From assembly GCA_035636095.1 (NCBI GenBank), contig DASPZU010000053.1, positions 1 to 64,000 on the forward strand: 64,000 nucleotides of DNA. Direction: 5' to 3'. Source of the stretch: Gp7-AA10 sp035636095. Its GTDB lineage: Bacteria > Acidobacteriota > Thermoanaerobaculia > Gp7-AA8. The notes under the pieces are model-generated. The model ran no database searches, was not told the DNA's origin, and saw only the letters and a program-made list of their open reading frames with translations. Position numbers and translations under genes: made by a program. Below are positions 34,401-45,065 of the stretch, one piece after another. Position 1 is the first letter of the stretch. Each line of letters opens with the position of its first letter.

Positions 34401-36308
34401 CTTGTAGCTCCGCGTGGCCAGCTTCACTTCCTCGTACGTCAGCGGCTCCTTGTGCAGCCGCGGCTCGTCGCCGGTGAATTCCCACGCCGCGACGTAGAGA
34501 AATTTGTCGTCATTGCGCATCGCTTCGCCATCGGGCGTCTGATACTCGACGCGGAAGTGGCCGCCCGCCGATTCTTCGCGATGCAGAGCGTCAATGCACA
34601 TCAGCTCCGCCAGTTCGAAAAAGTCGGCGACACGCCCTGCTTTCTCGAGCGATTGATTCGGCTCCTCGCCGCTGCCGAGGACGCGGACGTCGCGCCAATA
34701 CTGATCCCGCAGCTCCCTCACCTCCTGGCGGGCCTTCCTCAGCCCGTCGGCACTGCGCGCCATGCCGCAGTACTCCCACATGATGGCACCGAGCTCGCGA
34801 TGATAAGAATCGACACTGCGCTTCCCTTTTGCGGACAGCAGTCGATTGACGCGATCGGAAACGTCGGCCTGGGCCTTCTTGAACTCAGGCCGATCGGCTG
34901 AAACCTTCTTATGCATTTGGCCGGCGAGGTACTCGGCAATGGTCGACGGCACGACGAAGTACCCGTCCGCCAACCCCTGCATCAATGCGCTTGCGCCGAG
35001 GCGATTGGCCCCATGGTCCGAAAAATTCGCTTCGCCAATCACGTACAAGCCTGGAATCGTGCCCATCAGGTTGTAATCGACCCACAGGCCGCCCATTGTG
35101 TAATGCGGTGCGGGGTAAATACGCATCGGAGCGTTGTAGGGGTCTTCAGCCGTGATGTCGTGGTACATCTCGAACAGATTTCCGTAACGCTCTTCGATGG
35201 TGTTGCGACCCAATCGACGGATTGCATCGGCAAAATCGAGATAAACGCCGCGGCCGCCCGGACCAACGCCTCGCCCGTCGTCACAGACTTCCTTTGCCGC
35301 GCGCGACGCAATGTCGCGCGGAGCGAGATTCCCGAAACTCGGATACTTGCGCTCCAGGTAGTAATCGCGCTCCACTTCAGGGATTTCTCGCGGCGGGCGC
35401 TTGTCGCCTTTTTGCTTGGGAACCCAGATGCGGCCGTCATTGCGCAGTGACTCCGACATCAACGTCAGCTTGGATTGATACTCGCCCGTTTGCGGAATGC
35501 ATGTCGGATGAATCTGGGTGTAACAGGCATTCGCGAAATACGCGCCGCGCCGGTGCGCGCGCCAGATCGCTGTGCAATTGGATGCCTTTGCATTCGTCGA
35601 CAAATAGAAGACATTCGCGTAACCGCCGGTGCCGAGGACGACCGCGTCGGCGGCGTGCGCTTCCATCACTCCTGTGATCAGATTGCGGGCGATGATGCCC
35701 TTCGCCTGTCCGTCGACCACGACCAGGTCGAGCATCTCGTAACGATTGAACATTTGCACCCGGCCGAGCGCGATTTGTCGCTCTAACGCCTGAAAGGCGC
35801 CCAGGAGCAGTTGTTGTCCGGTCTGCCCGCGTGCGTAGAACGTCCGCGAGACCTGCACGCCGCCGAAGGAACGATTCTCGAGCACACCGCCGTACTCGCG
35901 GGCAAACGGAACACCCTGGGCAACCGCCTGATCGATGATGTTCACCGAGAGCTCGGCGAGGCGATAGACATTCGCTTCCCGCGATCGATAATCGCCGCCT
36001 TTGATGGTGTCGTAGAAGAGTCGATAAACGCTGTCGCCGTCATTCTGATAATTCTTCGCGGCATTGATGCCGCCTTGTGCAGCGATCGAATGTGCGCGGC
36101 GGGGCGAATCGTGAAAGACGAAGCATTTGACGTTATATCCGAGCTCGCCGAAGGACGCGGCCGCTGAAGCGCCGGCGAGACCCGCGCCCACGACGATGAT
36201 GTCGTACTTGCGCTTGTTGGTCGGATTGACGAGCTTGTAATGCGACTTCGCGTAAGTCCACTTCTTCTCGAGCGGGCCGGACGGAATCCTGGCGTCGAGC
36301 TCCGTCAC
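34398..36308 (-). CDS. sdhA: Succinate dehydrogenase flavoprotein subunit
   Basis: 636 residues from a GTG that overlaps the sdhC stop (GTGA); an upstream in-frame extension runs antisense-free but overlaps sdhC and is not credible. The FAD-binding IIVVGAGLAGASAAAS and the flavin-attachment HSIAAQGG motifs are present, as are the active-site blocks HPTCIPQTGEYQSKL and YTMGGLWVD. The length (over 600) and sequence style fit the B-type/Bacteroidetes-like SdhA. It oxidises succinate to fumarate at the inner membrane. Confidence 0.95.
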   Translation of the reverse strand: MTELDARIPSGPLEKKWTYAKSHYKLVNPTNKRKYDIIVVGAGLAGASAAASFGELGYNVKCFVFHDSPRRAHSIAAQGGINAAKNYQNDGDSVYRLFYDTIKGGDYRSREANVYRLAELSVNIIDQAVAQGVPFAREYGGVLENRSFGGVQVSRTFYARGQTGQQLLLGAFQALERQIALGRVQMFNRYEMLDLVVVDGQAKGIIARNLITGVMEAHAADAVVLGTGGYANVFYLSTNAKASNCTAIWRAHRRGAYFANACYTQIHPTCIPQTGEYQSKLTLMSESLRNDGRIWVPKQKGDKRPPREIPEVERDYYLERKYPSFGNLAPRDIASRAAKEVCDDGRGVGPGGRGVYLDFADAIRRLGRNTIEERYGNLFEMYHDITAEDPYNAPMRIYPAPHYTMGGLWVDYNLMGTIPGLYVIGEANFSDHGANRLGASALMQGLADGYFVVPSTIAEYLAGQMHKKVSADRPEFKKAQADVSDRVNRLLSAKGKRSVDSYHRELGAIMWEYCGMARSADGLRKARQEVRELRDQYWRDVRVLGSGEEPNQSLEKAGRVADFFELAELMCIDALHREESAGGHFRVEYQTPDGEAMRNDDKFLYVAAWEFTGDEPRLHKEPLTYEEVKLATRSYK

Positions 36309-37012
36309 TGCACCACTCCGAGCAACACGAAAACGGGAAACGAAATGTTGCCGAGCGTGATCACGCACGCAAACAGCGTCGCGAAGATGCGCCGCCACGC
36401 ATTGAACTTTGGATGATTGAGCCCGAGCGAATTAAACATGCTCCACAAGCCGTGATAGAGGTGCAGACCCAGCGCGAGATTCGCGACGATGTAGAACGCG
36501 CTCACCCACCACACCTGAAAACCTGCCACCACGTTGTGATACGGATCGTTCTCGATGAAATTCGGATGCACCGTTCCGAAGGTCAGATGCAGCAGGTGGT
36601 AGACGACGAAGAGGATGATGATCACGCCGCCCCACCGCATCGTGCGCGCAGCGTAGCCGGCTTCGACGAAATCGCGCTGGTAGTAGGCGATCGGCCGTGC
36701 GCGCCGATTCATGAGCGTCAACTGGGTGGCGGCTTGAATATGAAGCCACGCCGCAACGATCAACAGGACCCGCGTGACGAAGAGCACGACGTACTTCGGC
36801 ACGAAGGGAGCGCCGATTTCGCGCAGCCAGTTGGCGTAGGCGTTCATGTGCTCGGCCCCGAAGTAGAGCTTCATGTTGCCCAGCATGTGCGCCAGGACCC
36901 AGCCGAACAGAAACACGCCCGTCACAGCCATGACAACTTTCTTGCCGATGGCCGAGCGGTAGAACGTTGCGATCCAGTTCGTGGAAGGAGCCTCGGGGGA
37001 AACCGCAGTCAC
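36305..37012 (-). CDS. sdhC: Succinate dehydrogenase cytochrome b558 subunit
   Basis: 235 residues from a GTG, with five hydrophobic segments and conserved membrane His residues (VLAHMLGNMK, AWLHIQAATQ, VYHLLHLTFGTVHP, LHLYHGLWSMF). This is the single large anchor of b558-type succinate:quinone oxidoreductases, which lack a separate sdhD. It carries two hemes b and reacts with quinone. It is first in the sdhCAB operon; a REP-like palindrome lies upstream. Confidence 0.94.
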   Translation of the reverse strand: MTAVSPEAPSTNWIATFYRSAIGKKVVMAVTGVFLFGWVLAHMLGNMKLYFGAEHMNAYANWLREIGAPFVPKYVVLFVTRVLLIVAAWLHIQAATQLTLMNRRARPIAYYQRDFVEAGYAARTMRWGGVIIILFVVYHLLHLTFGTVHPNFIENDPYHNVVAGFQVWWVSAFYIVANLALGLHLYHGLWSMFNSLGLNHPKFNAWRRIFATLFACVITLGNISFPVFVLLGVVQ

Positions 37013-37053
37013 GACCTCGAATCATATCGAGGCTGATGCGACGGTCAAGAGTC

Positions 37054-37120
37054 GTCATTCTGAGCGAAGCGAAGAATCTCATGCACGAGATCCTTCGCCG
37101 TCTTCGCGGCTCAGGATGAC
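37054..37120. repeat. REP-like palindrome (GTCATTCTGAGC...GCTCAGGATGAC)
   Basis: Outer ends GTCATTCTGAGC and GCTCAGGATGAC are inverted repeats, and the interior has AAGCGAAGAATCTC facing GAGATCCTTCGCC. The same element, diverged, recurs at 41511-41585. It lies between the sdhC start and the following minus-strand gene. Confidence 0.8.
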
Positions 37121-37133
37121 GCGTCTACGTGCG

Positions 37134-37721
37134 TCACTTCACTGCGCTCTGCATCTCCCGGATCGCTGCTTCGCGTCCTTTGTCTTTCGCGATCTTGGCG
37201 TACCGCGAACGGTGCGACGCCGGAATCTGGCGAATCAAACCGAGATAGCGGCCTTGCAGTTGGCGTGAAGCGAGCTGTTGACTGCTGAGCTTCGCCGAGG
37301 AGCGGCGGCGTCTTCCGCCACCTCGCGTTGCACTCGCCCGTCCGCCCCCCACCACGCCCTGCATCGCGCGAATGGCGGCCTCGCGACCTTTGTCTTTCGC
37401 GATCTGTCCGAAGCGCGCGCGCCTGCTCGCTGGGATCTGGCGGACAAGAGCAAGGTAACGGCCCTGAAGCTGTCGCGATGCGCGCTGTTGTGGAGTCAAT
37501 GCTGACGAGGCCGCCGAGATACGGCGTCCTGCGAAGGCAGGCGGACGCCCGCGACGTCGCGCACCGGCCGTCCCACCGCGAAGCGCGGCGAGCCGCTGCT
37601 CCAATTGCTGTATTTCGCGGCAGCGAGTGACATCCGCTGCCGATACGCGGCCTTCATTGATCAGTTGCTGCAGGATCGCCTGAGCATCATCGAATACTGT
37701 CGCGCGTCTTCCTCTTGGCAC
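37134..37721 (-). CDS. Basic protein with AT-hook-like motif and tandem ~40-residue repeat
   Basis: 195 residues, strongly basic, no signal peptide. An N-terminal helical part (AQAILQQLINEGRVSAADVT, then REIQQLEQRLAAL) leads to ARRRGRPPAF, an AT-hook-like core. Two copies of an uncharacterised module follow: ASRQLQGRYLALVRQIPASR and IAKDKGREAAIRAMQ, then ASRQLQGRYLGLIRQIPASH and IAKDKGREAAIREMQ, separated by a Gly/Arg/Ser linker (GGGRASATRGGGRRRRSSAK). The composition suggests a nucleoid or RNA-binding protein; that is inference. It precedes no operon partner except ahcY, 29 bases upstream in the same direction. Confidence 0.75.
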   Translation of the reverse strand: MPRGRRATVFDDAQAILQQLINEGRVSAADVTRCREIQQLEQRLAALRGGTAGARRRGRPPAFAGRRISAASSALTPQQRASRQLQGRYLALVRQIPASRRARFGQIAKDKGREAAIRAMQGVVGGGRASATRGGGRRRRSSAKLSSQQLASRQLQGRYLGLIRQIPASHRSRYAKIAKDKGREAAIREMQSAVK

Positions 37722-37750
37722 AGTGCCTCCTTAAGGCGGCGGATCATACA

Positions 37751-39250
37751 TCAGTATCGATAGTGATCGGACTTGTAAGGCCCCTCCGTTGGAACGCCAA
37801 GATATTTGGATTGTTCTTTGGTGAGCTCGGTAAGCTCGACGCCGAGATGCTTCAAGTGCAAGCGAGCGACTTCTTCATCGAGCTTCTTGGGGAGCACGTA
37901 GACCCTCTTCTGATATTCGCCCCTGTTCTGCCAAAGCGCGAGCTGTGCCAGCACCTGATTTGTGAACGATGCCGACATGACAAAAGAGGGATGGCCGGTG
38001 GCACAACCGAGGTTGAGCAGACGACCTTCGGCAAGGATAAGAACGCTGTGGCCGTCCGGGAACACCCATTCGTCGTATTGAGGCTTGATGTTGACTCTGC
38101 GAATTCCGGAAACCTTCTTCAGGCCGGCCATATCGATTTCATTATCGAAGTGTCCAATGTTTCCGACGATGGCCTTGTCCTTCATTCGCGACATGTGGTG
38201 GGCGGTGATGATGTCGCGATTGCCTGTCGCTGTAATGATGATGTCGGCCTTATCGATCACGCTGTCGAGTCTCTTGACCTCGTAACCCTCCATTGAGGCC
38301 TGCAGCGCGCAAATTGGATCGATCTCGGTCACCACCACACGGGCACCCTGGCCGCGCAATGCCTCTGCGCATCCCTTGCCGACTTCGCCGAATCCGCAGA
38401 CAACCGCAAGCTTGCCCGCGATCATCACGTCGGTGGCCCGGTTGAGTCCGTCGATGACGGAGTGGCGGCATCCATAGATGTTGTCGAATTTCGACTTCGT
38501 CACGGAATCGTTGACGTTGATGGCCGGAAAGAGCAGCCGCCCCTCTTCCATCATCTGATAGAGGCGATGCACGCCGGTGGTGGTCTCTTCCGAGACTCCT
38601 TTGATGTTCGCCGCCACGCGGGTGAAGCGCTGCGGATCGCGCGCAAGCTCTCGGCGTAGAAGATCGAGGATGACGCCCCATTCCTCCGGCTCGTCGCTGG
38701 GATTGAAATCGGGAACGCTGCATTTCGCCTCGCACGCAACGCCTTGATGCACGAGAAGGGTTGCATCTCCGCCGTCATCAACGATCAAGGTCGGGCCGGT
38801 GCCATCCGGCCACAGCAACGCTTCCGAGGTGCACCACCAGTACTCTTCGAGCGTTTCTCCCTTCCACGCGAACACGGGAACTCCCCGTGGATTTTCGATG
38901 GTGCCTTTGGTCTCCGGCCGTCCGACGACGACGGCGGCGGCGGCGTGATCCTGCGTCGAAAAAATGTTGCAGCTCACCCAGCGAACGTCGGCGCCGAGGA
39001 GGCTGAGGGTTTCGATGAGGACGGCGGTCTGCACCGTCATGTGGAGTGATCCCATGATCCGCGCGCCGGCCAGCGGCCTGGTCGCGGCGTACCTTTCGCG
39101 AATGGCCATGAGTCCGGGCATCTCATGCTCGGCAAGGCGGATTTCCGAACGGCCGAGAGTGGCCAGGGTCAGATCCTTGACTTTGAAGGGCACGCGACGG
39201 GCGGCGCGGGCGGCGTCGAATTGATGAATGATCTCAATCGTTGCAGGCAT
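37751..39250 (-). CDS. ahcY: S-adenosylhomocysteine hydrolase
   Basis: 499 residues. Motifs are LAEHEMPGLMAIRERY, GSLHMTVQTAVLIETL, NDSVTKSKFDNIYGCRHS and the NAD-binding VCGFGEVGKGCAEALRGQGA. The C-terminus LTKEQSKYLGVPTEGPYKSDHYRY is typical. It contains the ~40-residue insertion common in bacterial forms (before ANIKGVSEETTTGV). It splits SAH to adenosine and homocysteine in the methyl cycle. The start has no Shine-Dalgarno sequence and lies 29 bases from a divergent gene. Confidence 0.96.
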   Translation of the reverse strand: MPATIEIIHQFDAARAARRVPFKVKDLTLATLGRSEIRLAEHEMPGLMAIRERYAATRPLAGARIMGSLHMTVQTAVLIETLSLLGADVRWVSCNIFSTQDHAAAAVVVGRPETKGTIENPRGVPVFAWKGETLEEYWWCTSEALLWPDGTGPTLIVDDGGDATLLVHQGVACEAKCSVPDFNPSDEPEEWGVILDLLRRELARDPQRFTRVAANIKGVSEETTTGVHRLYQMMEEGRLLFPAINVNDSVTKSKFDNIYGCRHSVIDGLNRATDVMIAGKLAVVCGFGEVGKGCAEALRGQGARVVVTEIDPICALQASMEGYEVKRLDSVIDKADIIITATGNRDIITAHHMSRMKDKAIVGNIGHFDNEIDMAGLKKVSGIRRVNIKPQYDEWVFPDGHSVLILAEGRLLNLGCATGHPSFVMSASFTNQVLAQLALWQNRGEYQKRVYVLPKKLDEEVARLHLKHLGVELTELTKEQSKYLGVPTEGPYKSDHYRY

Positions 39251-39279
39251 AGTCGCGGCGGATTGTACACTTACGCGCC
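39251..39279. promoter_or_regulatory. 29-base divergent start region of ahcY and the S9 peptidase
   Basis: The gap between the two start codons contains the near-palindrome ATTGTACAC. It offers a -10-like TACAAT for ahcY (39262-39267 read in reverse) and TACACT for the peptidase (39266-39271), each about 8-11 bases from its start codon. Neither start has a Shine-Dalgarno sequence, so both mRNAs may be leaderless. No convincing -35 boxes are seen. Confidence 0.4.
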
Positions 39280-41510
<2,231 letters not shown>

Positions 41511-41520
<10 letters not shown>

Positions 41521-41585
41521 CCCCGCGGAGCGGGGGAAGGATCTCGCTGACGAGATCCTTCGCCGTCTGCGCGGCTCACGATGAC
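41511..41585. repeat. REP-like palindrome that encodes the ends of two convergent genes
   Basis: The ends read GTCATCCTGA on the left and, on the other strand, GTCATCGTGA on the right. The first encodes the Ser-Ser-stop of the peptidase; the second encodes the Ser-Ser-stop of the AI-2E family protein. The interior has GGATCTCG facing CGAGATCC. It is the same family as 37054-37120. Confidence 0.85.
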
Positions 41586-42619
41586 GCTTCCTCGAGCTCT
41601 TCGTGCAACTCGACGGTGTCGGGCGGAAGGTGCTCGCGCAGCCAGATGCGCTCCACGATCGGATAAGCCGCCGCGATCGGCAGTGCCAGCACGGCACCGA
41701 TGGCGCCGAGGAGCGTTCCGCCGATCGCGATCGCGAGAAGGACGGTCAGAGTCGAGATGCGCATCTCGCGTCCCCAGATACGCGGAATCAGAACGTAGGC
41801 CTCGATGGCGTGATAAAGCAGATAGGCGCCCGCGACGATCAATGCTCGCGTCGGTGAAACAAGGAGGCCGAGGAGTGTTGCCGGTACGGCCATGATGATG
41901 GTTCCAACGACCGGAATGAAATCGAACACGAACGCCAGTACCGCCAGCAGCAGTGCGAGCGGAACACGTAAAAGGGTCAGGACAACGAAGACGTAGAGCG
42001 CACAGATGATGGCGGTGATGAAGCTCCCTCGCATGTAGGACAGCACCACCAGTCGAACCTCACGGGCCGTGCGGTCGAAGCGCTTCCGCTGTTGTTTGGG
42101 GGCGAAGTCGACCAGCCATGCGTAGGCGCGGCGACCCTCGTGCAGCAAATAGATCGCAATGACGAGGACAAACACGATCGCGGCCGTGCCTTCGATTGCG
42201 AATTTCCCGGCCGTCACCCCATGCGCGAGCCACGCCCCGGCCTGCGGCGATCCACTGCGCAACGTCTGCAGAACGTAAGTCGACGGTGGAAATGCCTTGA
42301 TGACCCGCTGCTCGACGCGCGGCCATTCCTTTGTGAGTTCTCCGACTTGCTCACTGATGATTGGGACGACAACCACCAGGAAAGCGAGGAGGATCCCAAA
42401 AATAACGAAGGCGACCGCGATGATGCTGACCGGCCGCCGCACGCTGTGGCCTTCCAGCCACGTCGGAATCGGATCGAGCATGACCGCAATCAGAGTCGCG
42501 ATCACGAGCATCAGAATGATGGGAAACAGCTTGACCACAATGGCGACTACAAGAACGGCAAGCGCGATCTTGATCAGAGTCGCAAACGGGATCCGGAGCT
42601 CGAGTGGTTCAGTCGGCAT
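41576..42619 (-). CDS. AI-2E family transporter
   Basis: 347 residues with about eight membrane segments. Typical AI-2E/TqsA family features are the N-terminal pair of helices (ALAVLVVAIVVKLFPIILML), VIIS-type long helical middle (WPRVEQRVIKAF), GSFITAIICALYVFVVLTLL and the conserved DFIPVVGTIIMAVPATLL segment. The family exports small solutes or ions; members include TqsA and Na+/H+ antiporters. It ends inside a REP-like palindrome. The specific substrate is unknown. Confidence 0.92.
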   Translation of the reverse strand: MPTEPLELRIPFATLIKIALAVLVVAIVVKLFPIILMLVIATLIAVMLDPIPTWLEGHSVRRPVSIIAVAFVIFGILLAFLVVVVPIISEQVGELTKEWPRVEQRVIKAFPPSTYVLQTLRSGSPQAGAWLAHGVTAGKFAIEGTAAIVFVLVIAIYLLHEGRRAYAWLVDFAPKQQRKRFDRTAREVRLVVLSYMRGSFITAIICALYVFVVLTLLRVPLALLLAVLAFVFDFIPVVGTIIMAVPATLLGLLVSPTRALIVAGAYLLYHAIEAYVLIPRIWGREMRISTLTVLLAIAIGGTLLGAIGAVLALPIAAAYPIVERIWLREHLPPDTVELHEELEEASS

Positions 42620-42645
42620 GGCATTACGCTATCTTTCCACGCACT

Positions 42646-43680
42646 ATGCGAACAATGAGCCTGCTGGCCGCCCTTCTAATCGTCTCGCCAACCGCGAGTG
42701 CCGCGCAGAAAAACGTCCGGCTCCTCACCGGCATGTCCGACACGCAGCTCCAGCAGACCATGAACTTCATCCGCGCATCCCTCGGCGTCCACTGCGACTT
42801 CTGTCATGTCGTCAATGACAAGGAAGGATGGAATTTCGCGAGCGATGAGAAACAAACCAAGCGGAAAGCGCGGCACATGATCGAGATGGTCGAACAGATC
42901 AATCAGCAGAATTTCGAGAACAACGCGGCCGTCTCCTGCACCACCTGCCATCGCGGCAGCACACGTCCCGTGTCGCTGCCCACCCTCCCCCAAAAGCCGC
43001 CACCCTTCCCCACCCCCGTCCGCGCCCGCCCGACCTTGCCGGCGCTGGAGGACGTCGTGGCGCGCTACAACGCTGCCATCGGCGACGCGTCTGCTTTGAG
43101 ATTGCCACGCGCCTTCAAGGGCTTCCGCGAGGGCTGGGACGGAAAGCCGATGCCTATCGAAGCGCAGATGGCGGATGGAAAATGGCATATCGTCGCGCAA
43201 ACGCCGGACGGACGCCGTGAGCAGATCATCACGCCTGAAGGCGGCTGGGTTCGAACCGACAAAGGCGTGGACAAAGCCTCCGACGATGACCTCGAGCGTT
43301 TTCACATGCTCGCGAATGCAATCGAGCCTGTCTCGCCTCTCTCAATCCCTAATGATGCGCGGGTGGTCGACACGGAAAAAATCGGCGATCACGACACGGT
43401 CATCGTGGCGTTGCGTGTGGATGAGCAGCGCCGCGAACGACTCTTCTTCGATACTGCGACCGGCCTCTTGCTGCGCCGGCAAATCCTCAGGCGTGTGCCC
43501 ATCGGCGAGGTGCCCCAACAGATCGATTTCGAGGACTACCGCAACCTCGGCGGCGTCAAGTTCCCGTTCACGGTGCGCGTGTCATTGGTCGATCCGTGGA
43601 CCAGCTCCACGCGCCGGTACACCGAAGTCCAGCTCGGGGCAAAGGTGGACGAGACCGTGTTCCTCCCGCCCACCCGGTAA
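42646..43680 (+). CDS. Diheme c-type cytochrome, photosynthetic reaction-centre cytochrome subunit-like
   Basis: 344 residues from MRTMSLLAALLIVSPTASA, a signal peptide; a longer frame overlaps the divergent AI-2E gene and is not credible. Two heme sites are seen: CDFCH (~residue 48) and CTTCH (~residue 100), each followed by the family spacing, with Met residues between them (RHMIEM) as possible axial ligands. The family is named after the reaction-centre cytochrome but is abundant in non-phototrophic Acidobacteriota. Residues ~140-340 resemble a LolA-like/outer-membrane-sorting fold with a threaded GGVKFPFTVRV strand. It is probably a periplasmic electron carrier. Confidence 0.85.
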   Translation: MRTMSLLAALLIVSPTASAAQKNVRLLTGMSDTQLQQTMNFIRASLGVHCDFCHVVNDKEGWNFASDEKQTKRKARHMIEMVEQINQQNFENNAAVSCTTCHRGSTRPVSLPTLPQKPPPFPTPVRARPTLPALEDVVARYNAAIGDASALRLPRAFKGFREGWDGKPMPIEAQMADGKWHIVAQTPDGRREQIITPEGGWVRTDKGVDKASDDDLERFHMLANAIEPVSPLSIPNDARVVDTEKIGDHDTVIVALRVDEQRRERLFFDTATGLLLRRQILRRVPIGEVPQQIDFEDYRNLGGVKFPFTVRVSLVDPWTSSTRRYTEVQLGAKVDETVFLPPTR

Positions 43681-43757
43681 GGATGTCGGGATGTTAGGAC
43701 GTCATCCCCGACCGTTCCAACATTCCAACATCCCAACGTCCCAACCGGGCGGGCGGT
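43678..43757. repeat. Palindromic word repeat (GGATGTTGG)
   Basis: From the TAA of the cytochrome gene onward, GGATGTCGGGATGTTAGGA words face CCAACATTCCAACATCCC words. Beyond the stop the pairing extends into the coding end: CCCGCCCACCCGG (before the stop) faces CCGGGCGGGCGG at 43745-43756. The dodecin stop follows six bases later. Confidence 0.8.
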
Positions 43758-43761
43758 GGGA

Positions 43762-43974
43762 TCAATCCTCCAGGCGGAATCCGACCTTGACCTTGACCTG
43801 GTACTGAACGACCTTGCCGTTCTGGATGCGACCGCGCATCTCGGTGACCTCGAACCAGTCGAGATTCCGGAGAGTTTTGGAAGCACGCTTGACGCCCTGG
43901 GCAGCCGCGTCAGCGAACGATTTCCCTGATGTTCCAACGAGTTCCACCATCTTATACGTGTTGTTCTGGGCCAT
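43762..43974 (-). CDS. Dodecin flavoprotein
   Basis: 70 residues with GGAGGGA upstream. The sequence has the family pattern YKMVELVGTSGKSFADAAAQ followed by LRNLDWFEVTEMRG, with the flavin-stacking Trp40 and a VQYQVKVKVGF last strand. Dodecins form dodecameric shells that store riboflavin or FMN in the cytoplasm. It is alone on the minus strand between the cytochrome and amidase genes. Confidence 0.95.
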   Translation of the reverse strand: MAQNNTYKMVELVGTSGKSFADAAAQGVKRASKTLRNLDWFEVTEMRGRIQNGKVVQYQVKVKVGFRLED

Positions 43975-44031
43975 ACATCCCTCCGTCAGGGTTTATTATT
44001 GTTCGGCGTCCACGAAAATCGAGACGGGGAA

Positions 44032-45009
44032 ATGAGAGCGGGAACTATCGATCGCGTGAAGCGCCAACTCCTTCACGAGGCAGTCAGCGACAACGTTGAC
44101 ACTATTCGAGGTCTGCCGCCTCGAAGCAAGCGTCGGAATGAGCGTACGAAGCCGGCCTGGTTCCGTACAACCCCGCTGTTGCTGCTTCCACTGACTCTCC
44201 TCGGAGCGAGCTATTTTATGAGTGGAGCGCCGGCGACCTCGCCGAAACCGATCTCGAAAACGCCGCCGAGGGCGGCAGCGCTCCACACAGCGATGGTCGA
44301 CTCCACAGAGCTCGTCAAAGCGGCTGCCTTCCCCCTGGCGGTGAAGCGAGTCGTTCTCGATGCCGGTCACGGCGGAAAAGATGCCGGCGCTTCATCGGCC
44401 TCGTTGTTGTCGGAGAAGGAGATCACGCTCGACATCGAGCGCCGCCTGCGCCTGCTGCTCGAGCACAACGGGTTCGAAGTGGTCGCGACGCGAACCGATG
44501 ATCGCCTCATTCCGTTGCGTGACCGCGCCCGGATCGCGAACGGCTCCGACAGCGACATCTTCATCTCCATTCACGTGAATTCGCTTCGGAGTCACACCAT
44601 CAGCCACGGCGTCGAGACGTACTACCTCGGCCCGACCAAAGATCCGCTGCTCACGCAACTGGCCGCGGAGGAGAACGGAACATCGGGTTACTCGATCGCT
44701 GATCTTCGCAAATTACTCGAGCGCGTTTACGCCGACGTTCGCCGAGACGAGTCGCGCCGCCTCGCGGCGTCCGTGCAGGACCAGCTTTACAGCGACCTGC
44801 GAACAGTCGACCCGGGACTCGAGAACTGGGGAGTCAAGCGCGCACCGTTCATCGTTCTGGTGGCCACCGAAATGCCGGCGGTGCTTGCCGAAGTCGGCTG
44901 TCTGTCGAACGATCGCGAAGCGGCGATGCTGAATCAGCCGCACTACCGGCAACAGATTGCGCAGGCGCTCTTCCGCGGAATCTGCGAGTACTCCAGGAAA
45001 GGAACGTAA
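44032..45009 (+). CDS. N-acetylmuramoyl-L-alanine amidase (Amidase_3)
   Basis: 325 residues from MRAGTIDRVKRQ with GGGGA upstream. One N-terminal membrane segment (TPLLLLPLTLLGASYFM) anchors the protein after a ~45-residue cytoplasmic part. The Amidase_3 domain has the zinc ligands in VLDAGHGGKDAG (His), EITLDIERR (Glu) and SIHVNS (His), and the catalytic Glu in LAEVGCLSN. It cuts the bond between MurNAc and the stem peptide in the periplasm, usually in cell separation. It stands 56 bases before the MamK-like gene. Confidence 0.92.
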   Translation: MRAGTIDRVKRQLLHEAVSDNVDTIRGLPPRSKRRNERTKPAWFRTTPLLLLPLTLLGASYFMSGAPATSPKPISKTPPRAAALHTAMVDSTELVKAAAFPLAVKRVVLDAGHGGKDAGASSASLLSEKEITLDIERRLRLLLEHNGFEVVATRTDDRLIPLRDRARIANGSDSDIFISIHVNSLRSHTISHGVETYYLGPTKDPLLTQLAAEENGTSGYSIADLRKLLERVYADVRRDESRRLAASVQDQLYSDLRTVDPGLENWGVKRAPFIVLVATEMPAVLAEVGCLSNDREAAMLNQPHYRQQIAQALFRGICEYSRKGT

Positions 45010-45065
45010 TCCCTCGCTGCGCTCGGGATAAACTGAGAAAGATCACAGAAGGGAACGCAACGCAA

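Noticed and set aside
39251..39279. SAM or SAH riboswitch before ahcY
   Set aside because: The 29-base gap is too short for any known aptamer.
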